Source: JALYXV01 sp963791545
GTDB lineage: Bacteria > Actinomycetota > Acidimicrobiia > Acidimicrobiales > Palsa-688
Assembly (NCBI GenBank): GCA_963791545.1
Contig: CAWBSR010000007.1
Coordinates: 124,001 to 188,000 of the forward strand
Length of the DNA: 64,000 bases
Direction: 5' to 3'
In this document: one piece after another, positions 17,314 to 26,154 of the stretch
How positions within the stretch are numbered: the first letter of the stretch is position 1
How the letters are laid out: each line of letters starts with the position of its first letter
Notes under the pieces: generated by a model
Told to the model about the DNA's origin: nothing
Databases searched by the model: none
What the model saw: the letters and a program-made list of their open reading frames with translations, nothing else
Position numbers and translations under genes: made by a program

Positions 17314-18678
17314 ATGGACATCATCCTGGTTCCCGGGCTGTGGCTGGACGGCTCGTCGTGGGATCGGGTTGTGCCGGCGTTGAGTGCCGCGGGCCATCGC
17401 GCTCACCCGCTCACGTTGCCGGGAATGGAGTCGCGAGACCTCGATCGCGCCGGGATCGGCCTCCGCGACCACGTTGCTGCGGTCGTAGCCGCGATCGATG
17501 CCTGCGAACCGAACGCCCAGGTGGTACTTGTCGGCCATTCGGCGGGCTGCGGCGTCGCCCACGCGGCGCTCGACGCCCGGGCCGGCCGCGTGGCCCACGC
17601 GTTCTGGATTGGCGGCTTTCCAGTCGGCGCCGGCCTGGCGCTGGCGGAGGACTTCCCACAGGTAGACGTCGCGGTGCCGCTTCCCGAGTGGTCGAGCTTC
17701 GACCCAGCCGACCTCGCGGGCCTCGATGACGACGCCCGGCAGGTCTTTCGTGAGCGCGCCATCCCGTCGCCGGCGCACGTCACCACCGACCGGCAGCAGT
17801 TGTCCGATGTCCGTCGCTACGACATACCGGTGACTGTCATATGCACCGAGTTCACCAGCGAGACGCTGCGGGGGTGGATCGAGGACGGTGCTGAACCGGT
17901 GCAGGAACTCGGCGCGATCCGCCGAGTGGACTACGTCGATCTGCCCACCGGGCACTGGCCGCAGTTCTCCCGGCCCGAGGACCTGGCCCAGCTGATCGTC
18001 GAGCGGTTAAGGACCGAGGAGGACCAGACGGGAGCCTGGATCACGCCAGGGCGGTTCCACGCCGCGAGTGGCATCGACGCCTGGCGCGTGCTGGCCAATG
18101 CCGTCGCCACCCATTTCAGCACTGGGACGTGGGCGACCGCAGTCGAGCTGACCGGAGCCATACTGGAGCTGGTCGACTCTCCATCCTGGCTCGCGATCGA
18201 TCTCCGCCATACCGGGGTGACGGTGCGCCTCGCTGCCGACGAGACCCGCGGTTTTGCCCAGCGCCATGTTGAGCTCGCCCGGGCGATCTCGACCACCGCC
18301 CAGGCGCTCGGTGTCTGCGCCGACCCGACTGCGGTGCAGGAACTGCAGCTGGCCATCGACGCCACCAACATCGCCGGGGTCCGGGCGTTCTGGCTGGCGG
18401 TGCTCGGGTACCGCGAACGCGATGGCGATGTCGATCTCCTCGACCCCAATGGCCACGGGCCATCGTTGTGGTTCCAACAGATGGACGCCCCGCGCCCGCA
18501 ACGCAATCGCATCCACGTCGACGTCTTCGTGCCCCACGACGTCGCTGACGCCCGCGTCGCGGCAGCCCTCACGGCGGGCGGGCATCTGGTAACTGATGCT
18601 CATGCGCCGGCATGGTGGGTTCTCGCCGACACCGAAGGCAACGAGGCATGTGTCGGCACCTGGAAGGGTCGCGACTGA
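17314..18678 (+). CDS. Alpha/beta hydrolase - PCD-like - glyoxalase/VOC fusion protein
   Basis: The first roughly 230 residues are an alpha/beta hydrolase with the nucleophile elbow VLVGHSAGCG and a late histidine in TGHWPQF. Residues about 240-340 resemble a pterin-4a-carbinolamine dehydratase fold (AIDLRHTGVTVRL, then RHVELARAIS). The catalytic HHP of real dehydratases is replaced by SPSW. The last roughly 110 residues are a VOC/glyoxalase-like domain ending WWVLADTEGNEACVGTW. PCD-VOC pairs occur in actinobacteria; the hydrolase fusion is unusual. RBS GGGAGGG precedes the ATG. Substrate unknown. Confidence 0.75.
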   Translation: MDIILVPGLWLDGSSWDRVVPALSAAGHRAHPLTLPGMESRDLDRAGIGLRDHVAAVVAAIDACEPNAQVVLVGHSAGCGVAHAALDARAGRVAHAFWIGGFPVGAGLALAEDFPQVDVAVPLPEWSSFDPADLAGLDDDARQVFRERAIPSPAHVTTDRQQLSDVRRYDIPVTVICTEFTSETLRGWIEDGAEPVQELGAIRRVDYVDLPTGHWPQFSRPEDLAQLIVERLRTEEDQTGAWITPGRFHAASGIDAWRVLANAVATHFSTGTWATAVELTGAILELVDSPSWLAIDLRHTGVTVRLAADETRGFAQRHVELARAISTTAQALGVCADPTAVQELQLAIDATNIAGVRAFWLAVLGYRERDGDVDLLDPNGHGPSLWFQQMDAPRPQRNRIHVDVFVPHDVADARVAAALTAGGHLVTDAHAPAWWVLADTEGNEACVGTWKGRD

Positions 18679-18681
18679 GCC

Positions 18682-19773
18682 GTGCACCGCCTGACTCGCG
18701 TCGAAGCACGCCGTATCGCGGTGCGGGCCCAACTGCTCGACGCCAACCGGCCGATAGACCTGCTCCCCACCGTCGAGCATCTGACCTTGCTGCAACTCGA
18801 CCCCACCGCGGTCGTGGCGCCCAGTGCCGATCTCGTCGCGTGGTCGCGCATCGGTAACGGGTATCAGCCGATGGAGTTGCAGCAGGCCCTCGGACGACAC
18901 CGCACGTTGTTCGAACATCGCGCCCAGGACGTTGCGATCGCTCCGAACGTCGTGATGGTCCGCCCGATGTCGCACCTCGGGCTGTACCTCGCCGAGATGG
19001 AGCAGCTCCGATCCCAGCCCGGTCAGGTGCGCGCCTGGCTCGACGCCAACGCCGGGTTCCAACGGCGAGTCCTAGACCAGCTCCGAGACTCGGGACCATT
19101 GACGTCGCGCGAGATCCCGGATACGGCCGAAGTGGCGTGGACGTCGTCTGGCTGGACCGACGCCCGCAATGTCACGCAACTGCTCGAGTTCCTCGCCTCG
19201 CGCGGGATGGTCGCCGTAGCCGGTCGCCTCGGAAAGCAGCGCCTCTGGGACCTCGGAGAACGGGTCTACCCAGCGGGCGTCGAGGTGGTACCCATCGCTG
19301 AAGCGCGACGGATCCGCGACGCCAACCGCTTGCGGTCGCTCGGTCTCGCTCGCCCGAATATGGTCGGCGAGGCGGGGATTCCAGTTGGGGTCGAGGACAC
19401 TGCTCGTACCTGGCGACTCGACCCCGAAGCGAGCGCGGAGGGATTCGAGGGCCGCACGGCGCTGCTGTCGCCATTCGACCGGTTGATCCACGATCGCGCT
19501 CGCGCCGAGGACCTCTTCGACTTCGAGTACGGCATCGAACTCTACAAGCCCAAGGCGAAGCGGCGCTGGGGGTACTTCGCCATGCCCGTGCTGCATCACG
19601 ATCAACTCGTCGGCAAAGTCGATGTCGCCGCCGACCGTGACGCGTCGTGCCTCACCGTCCACGCCGTACATGAGGACACCACCTTCACCCGGGCAACCCA
19701 CGCCGGCTTGAGGGGTGAACTGCAGGGGCTCGCCACATGGCTCGGCCTCGACGACATCGCCTTTCCCAACTGA
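18682..19773 (+). CDS. YcaQ-like winged-helix (HTH_42) DNA glycosylase family protein
   Basis: The protein has about 363 residues and starts at a GTG 4 bases after the fusion gene. It matches the HTH_42 family, which includes YcaQ and AlkZ, enzymes that unhook DNA interstrand crosslinks. The catalytic-type motif appears as LLQLDPTAVVAPSADLVAWSR, a Q-x-D version as in the YcaQ branch rather than the Q-x-Q of AlkZ. ALLSPFDRLIHDR and the C-terminal RRWGYFAMPVL block are also typical. Its tight link to the upstream gene may mean a shared detoxification or repair role, which is inference. Confidence 0.75.
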   Translation: MHRLTRVEARRIAVRAQLLDANRPIDLLPTVEHLTLLQLDPTAVVAPSADLVAWSRIGNGYQPMELQQALGRHRTLFEHRAQDVAIAPNVVMVRPMSHLGLYLAEMEQLRSQPGQVRAWLDANAGFQRRVLDQLRDSGPLTSREIPDTAEVAWTSSGWTDARNVTQLLEFLASRGMVAVAGRLGKQRLWDLGERVYPAGVEVVPIAEARRIRDANRLRSLGLARPNMVGEAGIPVGVEDTARTWRLDPEASAEGFEGRTALLSPFDRLIHDRARAEDLFDFEYGIELYKPKAKRRWGYFAMPVLHHDQLVGKVDVAADRDASCLTVHAVHEDTTFTRATHAGLRGELQGLATWLGLDDIAFPN

Positions 19774-20005
19774 CTGCCGCCGCCCTGCCTTCTTCCGCTG
19801 AAGCGCTAATCCGACATTCCGACCCAACAAACCGACATTCGAATGCGCGGCTCGGGCTACCGATTTACCGGCCGAAGAAATGGACCAATCCGGCAGAGGG
19901 TTCGGGACCTACAAGCAAGCCCCTGCTTTCTCGACGGGGGTCTTGTGCTCTGGTGGTCATTGGGTTACTCTAAGGAGTTCCTCACATTGTTGGGGGGCGT
20001 CGTCT
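19774..20005 (+). other. Intergenic stretch, no gene seen
   Basis: The 232-bp gap contains CCGACATTC twice, 20 bp apart (near 19809 and 19829), and is less GC-rich than the surroundings. An open frame continues through it from the radical SAM gene but has no coding character. A promoter for the radical SAM gene is likely in the last 60 bases, where TACTCT is visible, but it is not clear. Confidence 0.3.
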
Positions 20006-21499
20006 ATGGGGGCAGTTCGGGACCGCGTCGCCAGGTCCAGCCGAGAGCCGGTTGTCCATTGGGTGATGCCACCATGGCTGGGTCTGGGCATGCACCGGTT
20101 GTTCGGCCATCGCTACCCCCCAATGCCGTTGCTGGTGCTGGCGGCGCTGGCGCGAAGAGAGGGTTGGCGCGCCCGTTGCCTCGACTTGAACTTCGACACG
20201 ATCCCCGACGAGGTTCCCGACCTCGTCGGGATAACGCTGTGGACGATGCTCGCTCCTCAGGGCTACGAGCTGGCCGACGCCTACCGGCGCCGTGGCATTC
20301 CAGTCGTCGTCGGCGGCGTCCATCCCTCGATGCTGCCGGGGGAGGCGCTTCGCCAAGCAGACGCTGTCGTGGTGGGCGAAGCCGAGTCGGTGATCGGCAA
20401 GGTCTTGTCCGACTGCAAGTCAGGAAGGCTCAGCGGGATCTACCAGGGCGACAGGGGCGCCATGTCCGCTGTCCCTCGTCTGAGCGAGTGGATCGATCTT
20501 CTCGACCCGGCACCCTATCTGCGCTACCTGCCTCGCAACACCCTGCAGACCACCCGGGGTTGCCGCTTCAACTGTGACTTCTGTTCGGTTATTCGGATCA
20601 ACGGGCGAGGGTCTCGTCATCGGGACCCGGGTGAAGTAGTAGAAGAGTTGAAGGTGTTCGCCCGGCACGGTCAACGCTTCGGCCGTTTCTGCCATGTAGC
20701 TTTTCTCGATGACGATTTTGCCGCCGATTTGAACTACACAGCCGCAATGGCGGACGCGATCATCGCTTCCGGCCTGCGGTTGTCGTGGTCGGCGCAGGCC
20801 TCGATCGGGCTTGCCGGAGACCCACGGCTGGTGGAGATCATTGCCCGGGCGGGTTGCACGGTGCTGTTTACTGGTTTCGAGAGCGTATCGCGCGACACCT
20901 TGATCGAGTGCAACAAGAAGAATCGCCCTCACTTATTTGGAGAATCGATCAAATGTCTCCACGACCATGGAATTCTGATTGAGGGTGGATTCATATTTGG
21001 TTTTGACCATGACGACTCCGACGTGTTCGACGACACGGTTGACTTTATCGACAATATTGGTGTTGACGCCGCCCATTTCTCCATACTGACGCCACTACCG
21101 GGCACTCAAACGTTCGCCCGAATGGCCGCCGAGGGGCGAATCACAACTTACAACTGGGGCGACTACGACCTCTATCATCCGGTGTTCCGGCCTGCCCGTA
21201 TGTCGGCCGAGGTGCTCCAGGGCGGCCTCTGGCACGCTTATCGTCGCTTCTACGCCAGGAGGCCTCGGCTACGGCGACTGTGCCGTCAGGTAACTCTTCG
21301 GGTCCGGCCCACAGTCGGTGCCACTATCACGTTGACCAACGCTAACTACGCCCGCCGCTACCGCCCAAGCGACGATCGGCGGCCTCGCTACGACGCCGAT
21401 CCTGAAGAACTTGCACGCCTGGTGGTCACGAGTCAGGCCCCGGCGTCGGCAGCTATAGACACCGCAGTCACCCAACTCATGGCCCCGCGGCACCGCTGA
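20006..21499 (+). CDS. B12-binding domain radical SAM protein
   Basis: The N-terminal part (about residues 1-150) is a cobalamin-binding fold without the classic DxHxxG but with GGVHPSMLPGEAL and GEAE blocks. The radical SAM CxxxCxxC motif is TTRGCRFNCDFCSV near residue 175. The partner block FLDDDF and the later GGFIFGFDHDD are typical of the BchE-like branch. Members do methylations or ring-forming reactions; the substrate cannot be told. The ATG at 20006 has GGGGGG upstream. GC content falls visibly in the middle, suggesting horizontal gain. Confidence 0.82.
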   Translation: MGAVRDRVARSSREPVVHWVMPPWLGLGMHRLFGHRYPPMPLLVLAALARREGWRARCLDLNFDTIPDEVPDLVGITLWTMLAPQGYELADAYRRRGIPVVVGGVHPSMLPGEALRQADAVVVGEAESVIGKVLSDCKSGRLSGIYQGDRGAMSAVPRLSEWIDLLDPAPYLRYLPRNTLQTTRGCRFNCDFCSVIRINGRGSRHRDPGEVVEELKVFARHGQRFGRFCHVAFLDDDFAADLNYTAAMADAIIASGLRLSWSAQASIGLAGDPRLVEIIARAGCTVLFTGFESVSRDTLIECNKKNRPHLFGESIKCLHDHGILIEGGFIFGFDHDDSDVFDDTVDFIDNIGVDAAHFSILTPLPGTQTFARMAAEGRITTYNWGDYDLYHPVFRPARMSAEVLQGGLWHAYRRFYARRPRLRRLCRQVTLRVRPTVGATITLTNANYARRYRPSDDRRPRYDADPEELARLVVTSQAPASAAIDTAVTQLMAPRHR

Positions 21500-21772
21500 C
21501 CGCCGTTCCGCGCATTGCGAGCGGTGGTCGAAGACGAGTCCACACCCAAATCGCGGCCATGGCAGGATCACTGGAATGCCGATCGACCCGCCGAAGAGTC
21601 GTTATTGGGGACCCCTCACTACGTTCCAGACTCGACGATCCAGAGTCGTCCGTACGATCCGATTGTCCGTCCCGTCCACGACCCCCCGGCCCCGCCACTA
21701 TCGGCTCGCCCCGCATGCCTCGTGACCCGCCGCCGAGAGAGTCGATGCCGGTGATTGGACCCGGACCGCTTG
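21500..21772. other. Intergenic stretch, no gene seen
   Basis: The 273-bp gap between the convergent radical SAM and PPOX genes shows no convincing frame. I see no strong terminator hairpin either. Confidence 0.3.
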
Positions 21773-22243
21773 CTACTCCCGCTCGACCCTTCGTAGCCCC
21801 CGATCAGGCGTCCATGACTCAACGACGAGTTTGGTCGCATCGGCGTTGAGTCCGGTGATCACGACTTCGAGTATGTCGGCGACGAACGACTCCCCGGCAG
21901 GTTGCTCGTTCGACCCATCGGTCGTGTCCAAGCTGACGGGGATGGCTCGTCCGGCGATCTTGGCCTCGCCCGGCCATTCGCGCTCCTTCCCCTCCACAGG
22001 GTGGAACGTCGGGCCGTGCAGGGCGAAGCGGGGATCCCGCTTGAGGTCAGCCCCCTTACGTGCCCCCATCATCGAACCGAATCGAAGATCGCCGTCATGG
22101 AACTCGCACTCGATGCCCGAAATGCGTGGCGAGCCGTCGCCGCGCAGCGTCGCGATTGTCTTATGGCGACCGGCGTCGAACAGCTGTCGCACCCGCTCAG
22201 CGAACTCTGGTTCCGCTTGCACGATGGTCTTCCATGCTGGCAC
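21773..22243 (-). CDS. Pyridoxamine-phosphate-oxidase-fold (F420/FMN split-barrel) protein
   Basis: About 156 residues starting VPAWKTIVQAEPEFAERVR, the usual opening of this actinobacterial split-barrel group. TIATLRGDGSPRISGIECEF is the characteristic flavin- or F420-binding strand pair, followed by KGADLKRDPRFALHG. The upstream part of the open frame (to 22318) lacks homology, and the GTG at 22243 has GCGGAG upstream, so I start there. The cofactor could be FMN or F420. The role is unknown; neighbours do not define it. Confidence 0.75.
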   Translation of the reverse strand: MPAWKTIVQAEPEFAERVRQLFDAGRHKTIATLRGDGSPRISGIECEFHDGDLRFGSMMGARKGADLKRDPRFALHGPTFHPVEGKEREWPGEAKIAGRAIPVSLDTTDGSNEQPAGESFVADILEVVITGLNADATKLVVESWTPDRGLRRVERE

Positions 22244-22669
22244 GGCTCCGCAGTCTATTCGCAAATCCGACGATGGGCGGCGCCCGAGTTGGCGAGGCTC
22301 CGAGATTCTCGTAGTCACCCCAGCGCGTTTTGACCCTTGATGGACAAGCTAATTTAATTGTTTCCAATCCTGGCAGCGCGGACAGAATGTTGCGCGCGCG
22401 CCAAGCCAAATCCGGTTGAGGTGCCGATGCTGGTATTCGATGCGATCCGCGCCACCGCCAGCCTTTTTTCTCATCCCGAGGCTGGGCTTCGTGCTCATAG
22501 GCCTTTTGTTCGGATGTCGCCCTGAAGCCGCTTTTCGCGGTCGAGCAGGAGCGACGCTCGCGCAGGCTGCTGTCGATCGCCTTGGCCGGGCCTGGGCCGA
22601 CGGGTACCATAAACTCCCTGCGTCGAATCTGGAAGTCCCGCCCGCCTCTCGGGGGGCGCCGTACACGCG
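22244..22669. other. Intergenic stretch; weak trace of a zinc-finger tail
   Basis: No convincing gene in 426 bp. A minus-strand frame ending at 22349 finishes RIWLGARATFCPRCQDWKQ, which looks like the last half of a Fpg/Nei zinc finger. The upstream protein is missing, so at most this is a gene remnant. Confidence 0.25.
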
Positions 22670-23044
22670 CTACCGCTCCGGCGGCTCGAACCCAGGAGGG
22701 AGCCAGCCGATCAAGTCGGCGGCCCGCCGGCCCTGCTGACCGTCGAACTCGTAGGCCTCATCCACCGTGGCCGACAGTGCCCAATACCACTCGAAGAACT
22801 CGTCCCGGCCCCGCTGCTGGGCTACCACGTGCTCGGCGTCCTGGCGCCAGGCCTGCATGCCTTCGGCCGTCTCGAAGAGGGCGAGAACCAGCTTGACCCC
22901 ATCGGGCGCCGCGAACTCAGAGACACCGACAAATCCGTACTCGGCGCGGCTGCTAACGATCGCCCACATCTGTTCGTCGCAGGCCTGATAAACGTCGGGA
23001 TCGACGCCATCCCGCATCTTATGGCTGAACACTCCGATGACCAC
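22670..23044 (-). CDS. ABM-like dimeric alpha/beta-barrel protein
   Basis: The 124-residue protein starts VVIGVFSHKMRDGVDPDVYQ. A GTG at 23044 with GAGGGAGGG upstream is a clear start; the frame extends to 23077 without support. Size, the strand-helix pattern and FVGVSEFAAPDGVKLVLALFE fit the antibiotic-biosynthesis monooxygenase-like (ABM/EthD) fold. Such proteins are cofactor-free oxygenases or stress proteins. No active-site residue can be named, and neighbours give no clue. Confidence 0.6.
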   Translation of the reverse strand: MVIGVFSHKMRDGVDPDVYQACDEQMWAIVSSRAEYGFVGVSEFAAPDGVKLVLALFETAEGMQAWRQDAEHVVAQQRGRDEFFEWYWALSATVDEAYEFDGQQGRRAADLIGWLPPGFEPPER

Positions 23045-23563
23045 AGCCGCCCTCCCTCGTCGATCGTCCGCCTCCAAGTCTGGCTCAAGGCCGGTGGCGT
23101 CGGCCGGAGGCCCTTTGGCGATCGGCTGCGAGGGCTTGCCCTCGCGGGGGAGTGGAGCGGCCTACTTCCGCCGCTCCGCTCGTCCATCGGTTCGCGAGGG
23201 CCAGGGCAAGGGCCAGTGCCAGTGCCAGTGCCAGTGCCAGTGCCAGCGCCGAGTTGACCCCGACGTTGAACCAGATCGTCTGGCTCGTAGGGAGAGTCCT
23301 GGTGCTGTCCCGCCCAAGCGGCTTGTGGCGATGCCTTGCTGTCCCGCGACCGAGAAAACTCTCGATTCTTGCCACGATTCCGCCACCAACACTTGCTGCG
23401 GAGCGGCCGAAGTGGCGCAAAGTCGCGTGCCCTGGCCGGTGGGCAAGCTCTCAGTTCGGCGCCAGAAACTGCGGTGAATGCGGACAGATATGCGCGGCTG
23501 TCGCCTAGTGGCGTTTTTCATCCACGCCCCCGGTAGGGATTCGTCCACGACCATGATGGTTGG
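23045..23563. other. Intergenic stretch with short repeat, no gene seen
   Basis: About 520 bp without a convincing gene. Several frames are open only because of base composition; their translations are repeat-driven (WHWHWHW, ASASASA). The one clear structure is the hexamer array at 23213-23248. Confidence 0.4.
23213..23248. repeat. CCAGTG hexamer tandem array
   Basis: Five perfect copies of CCAGTG and one CCAGCG stand in a row. The array lies between genes. Length variation by slippage is likely. Confidence 0.9.
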
Positions 23564-24982
23564 ATGCAGACGTACGCAGTCGCCGGGGCCAGCGGGTATG
23601 TGGGCGGCCGGCTTGTAAAGCACCTGGTCGATCGGGGTCACCACGTCGTGGCCCTGGGCCGGCGGATCGAGGCCCTACCCGAGGTAGCGGTCCGCCGGGC
23701 CGTGGACGTGGCGGACACGGCGGCGGTGGCCGATGCCCTCGAGGGGGTCGACGCCGCCTACTACCTGGTGCACAGCATGGCGGGCGGGGAAGGCTTCTCC
23801 GATCGGGACCGGGCGCTGGCGGAGTCGTTCTCCAAGGCAGCAGCCGAGGCCGGCGTCGCCCGGATCGTGTACCTCGGCGGCCTCGGTCACGGGGAGCTTT
23901 CGGAGCATCTGCGCAGCCGACAGGAGGTCGGCCGGGCGCTGGGGTCGTCCGGTGTCGAGGTCGTCGAGTTGCGGGCCGCGGTCGTGATCGGGGCGGGGAG
24001 CATCTCCTTCGAGATGCTGCGGTACCTGACCGAACGCCTCCCGGTCATGGTCTGTCCCCGGTGGATCACGACCCGGGTGCAACCGATCGCGGAACGGGAT
24101 CTGCTGCGCTACCTCGAGGATGCGCCCCGTGTGCCGCCGGGCGTCTATGAGATCGGGGGACCGGACGCCACTACCTACCGGGAGATGATCGCAACCTACG
24201 CCGAGGCTCGGGGGTTGCGGCCTCGCCTGATCGTTGACGTACCCGTCCTGACGCCGGGGTTGTCGGCCCGCTGGGTGGATCTCGTCACTCCCGTCGACCG
24301 CACCGTCAGCCATTCGCTGATCGAGAGCCTCACGACCGAGGTCGTCGTCAACGACGCCGCGGCCGCCGCCGCGGTCTTCGACATCACCCCGATGGCGGTC
24401 AAGGGTGCCATCGCGGCCGCCTTGGACGACCAAGCAGCTCGGATCCCAAAGAAGCTGATGTCGTTCGTCCCCGGCTTGCGCGACGGCGTGTACGCCATGC
24501 GCTCCCACGTCCGCCTGGAGGCGGCCGATGTTCGAGGTGCCCAGATCGACCTCGGCCAGTGCGGCGGCGACCTGCAGTGGTACGGGTTGCCCTGGGCGTG
24601 GCGGCTCCGTCTGCTCCTCGGCCGGCCCTTCGGGGAGCATTTGACGCTGCGCCGCCCCGACAAGGTAGAGCCCGGCAGCCAGGTCGACTGGTGGACCGCC
24701 GAGCAGAAGACCGAAGACACGCTGGTATTGGGCACCACCGAATGGTTCTGCGGGGAGGCGTGGCTCGGTTACCGGGTGACCGAGCCGCCCGCCTCGCGCT
24801 TGGAACAGGTCGGCGCCCTCCGGCCCAAGGGCCTGCTGGGACTGGCCTACTGGCGGACATTGTGGCCGCTCCACCTCGTCGTCTTTCGGGTCATGTCGGG
24901 TCGCCAGGCTCGGCGGGCCCACCTGATCTCTGAAAAGGAAGACCACGGGGGGGACCCGACAATCCGCGCCTGGACGCGGTAG
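23564..24982 (+). CDS. NAD(P)-binding SDR fused to DUF2867
   Basis: The first roughly 280 residues are an atypical SDR with the dinucleotide motif VAGASGYVGGRLVKHL and YYLVHSMAGGEGF, where the active-site region of the family lies. The C-terminal DUF2867 part (about residues 320-470) has WWTAEQKTEDTLVL and GTTEWFCGEAWLGY blocks. This two-domain form is common in high-GC bacteria and often called a nucleoside-diphosphate-sugar epimerase, without proof. Substrate unknown. It stands alone on its strand. Confidence 0.8.
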   Translation: MQTYAVAGASGYVGGRLVKHLVDRGHHVVALGRRIEALPEVAVRRAVDVADTAAVADALEGVDAAYYLVHSMAGGEGFSDRDRALAESFSKAAAEAGVARIVYLGGLGHGELSEHLRSRQEVGRALGSSGVEVVELRAAVVIGAGSISFEMLRYLTERLPVMVCPRWITTRVQPIAERDLLRYLEDAPRVPPGVYEIGGPDATTYREMIATYAEARGLRPRLIVDVPVLTPGLSARWVDLVTPVDRTVSHSLIESLTTEVVVNDAAAAAAVFDITPMAVKGAIAAALDDQAARIPKKLMSFVPGLRDGVYAMRSHVRLEAADVRGAQIDLGQCGGDLQWYGLPWAWRLRLLLGRPFGEHLTLRRPDKVEPGSQVDWWTAEQKTEDTLVLGTTEWFCGEAWLGYRVTEPPASRLEQVGALRPKGLLGLAYWRTLWPLHLVVFRVMSGRQARRAHLISEKEDHGGDPTIRAWTR

Positions 24983-25101
24983 ATGGAGGACCCCGAGGCG
25001 CCCCGGCACGGAACGGGGTTCGGGCTAGGACCGCTGTTACTACGCCAGCGCAGGATTGCTGTTCCGGCGCCAGTGAAGGACCGCTGTTCTGACGCCACTT
25101 G

Positions 25102-25156
25102 GTCTCTTTGGGCGTGCCTTATCCCGGTATATCCGGGGTAAGGCACGCCCAGAGAC
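25102..25156. repeat. Long intergenic hairpin
   Basis: GTCTCT-TT-GGGCGTGCCTTATCCCGG is matched, after the 5-base loop TATAT, by the reverse complement of GTCTCTGGGCGTGCC and what follows. The stem is about 24 bp with a 2-base bulge and one mismatch. Loop and stem centre are AT-richer than the surroundings. It sits 120 bp after the SDR gene, in a 288-bp gap without genes that also has two copies of GGACCGCTGTT (near 25028 and 25077). Confidence 0.75.
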
Positions 25157-25270
25157 ATGAACCACGCCCAAAGCCGGCGCTGACATCGGTCGTCGGGTTC
25201 TCTATGGGCGTGACGGGCCGTCCGGGGTGCCTCACCACGCGGGGCTCCGGTCACGAGCGCCGCTCACTTC

Positions 25271-25477
25271 CTATTCGTCCGCCATAGCCGCCAGTATCAG
25301 ATCCCACCCGGCCAGGCCGTGGGCGCACCAGCCCCCGATCCCCACCAGGCACTCGTCGGGACAGCGGCACACCCCGTCGGCCAACCAGTCCGCCAGGGTG
25401 TCCTCGTCGGGGGGCGCCCAGCCGCTGTTGGCCTCGAACCAGGCATGAGCGTTGGTCACGGCGCGCTCGGCGGACAT
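25271..25477 (-). CDS. Small Cys-rich hypothetical protein (68 aa)
   Basis: Starting at the ATG at 25477 the protein reads MSAERAVTNAHAWFEANSGW. It holds CRCPDEC and, 9 residues later, WCAHG, a possible metal site of three or four cysteines plus histidine. The open frame continues upstream only through the ACAAGCC repeat, translating to meaningless LVACGLW repeats, so that part is not coding. I cannot name a family. Amino-acid use (acidic, Trp-containing, few repeats) argues for a real gene. Confidence 0.5.
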   Translation of the reverse strand: MSAERAVTNAHAWFEANSGWAPPDEDTLADWLADGVCRCPDECLVGIGGWCAHGLAGWDLILAAMADE

Positions 25478-25590
25478 GGTCACCGTTCCATCCTCGCCGA
25501 CGGCGGGCCGGTGGTGACCGCGGAGCAGCAGCTGCGGGGCATCGGCCTCCGGGAGCGGGCGGCCAACAGGGATTCGACTCGATCTTCCCC

Positions 25591-25661
25591 ACAAGCCACA
25601 AGCCACAAGCCACAAGCCACAAGCCACAAGCCACAAGCCAACAAGCCACAAGCCACAAGCC
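25591..25661. repeat. ACAAGCC heptamer tandem array
   Basis: Ten copies of ACAAGCC run in a row, with one extra A between copies 7 and 8. The array lies between the small Cys-rich gene and DUF3107 in a 373-bp gap with no other gene. Confidence 0.95.
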
Positions 25662-25850
25662 ACAACTGCCTGGACGTGAATCTCCGGGCTGCCCCGATGG
25701 CGGGGCGCCGCCTCCCGCCCGAGATCAAAGTGGAACGCCGCGGCCACGCGACGCCGGCCTCGGCGGCCGTCCGAGCGGCCTCAGGGCCTAGAAGGAGCGA
25801 GTGCCGCGTAGCATGGACGGCCGGACACAAGAAGAGAGAGGACCATTGCC

Positions 25851-26102
25851 GTGGAGGTTCACATCGGTGTGACCCAGTCACCAAAAGAAATTGAGGTCGA
25901 CCTGGGGGAGGACGCCGACGCCGGGGCCGTGGTCAAGGCTGTCGAAGATGCTCTGAATGGCGACCTCGGCGTGCTGTGGCTGACCGACCGCAAAGGGCGC
26001 CGGGTTGGCGTTCCCGCCGCCAAACTGGCCTACGTCGAGATCGGCAGCCCCGCTGAGGAACGACGCGTCGGTTTCGGGGCCCACAGCAGCGCCGCTCGCT
26101 AA
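25851..26102 (+). CDS. DUF3107 family protein
   Basis: The 83-residue protein MEVHIGVTQSPKEIEVDLG ends its core with VGVPAAKLAYVEIG, the pattern of DUF3107. This is a small, highly conserved actinobacterial family without a proven function. The GTG start overlaps a purine-rich GAGAGAGGA about 11 bases upstream. It precedes the two ArsA-like ATPases on the same strand with a 52-bp gap. Confidence 0.85.
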   Translation: MEVHIGVTQSPKEIEVDLGEDADAGAVVKAVEDALNGDLGVLWLTDRKGRRVGVPAAKLAYVEIGSPAEERRVGFGAHSSAAR

Positions 26103-26154
26103 GCCCGCCGACCGTCCGCCCGCCGCCGCGGCGGCGCCGGCCGCCTAGGGAGTC

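Noticed and set aside
23162..23644. 160-aa minus-strand frame with WHWHWHW
   Set aside because: It is driven by the hexamer repeat and has no start signal or domain.
25591..25661. CRISPR array
   Set aside because: The units are 7 bp without spacers; this is a simple tandem repeat.
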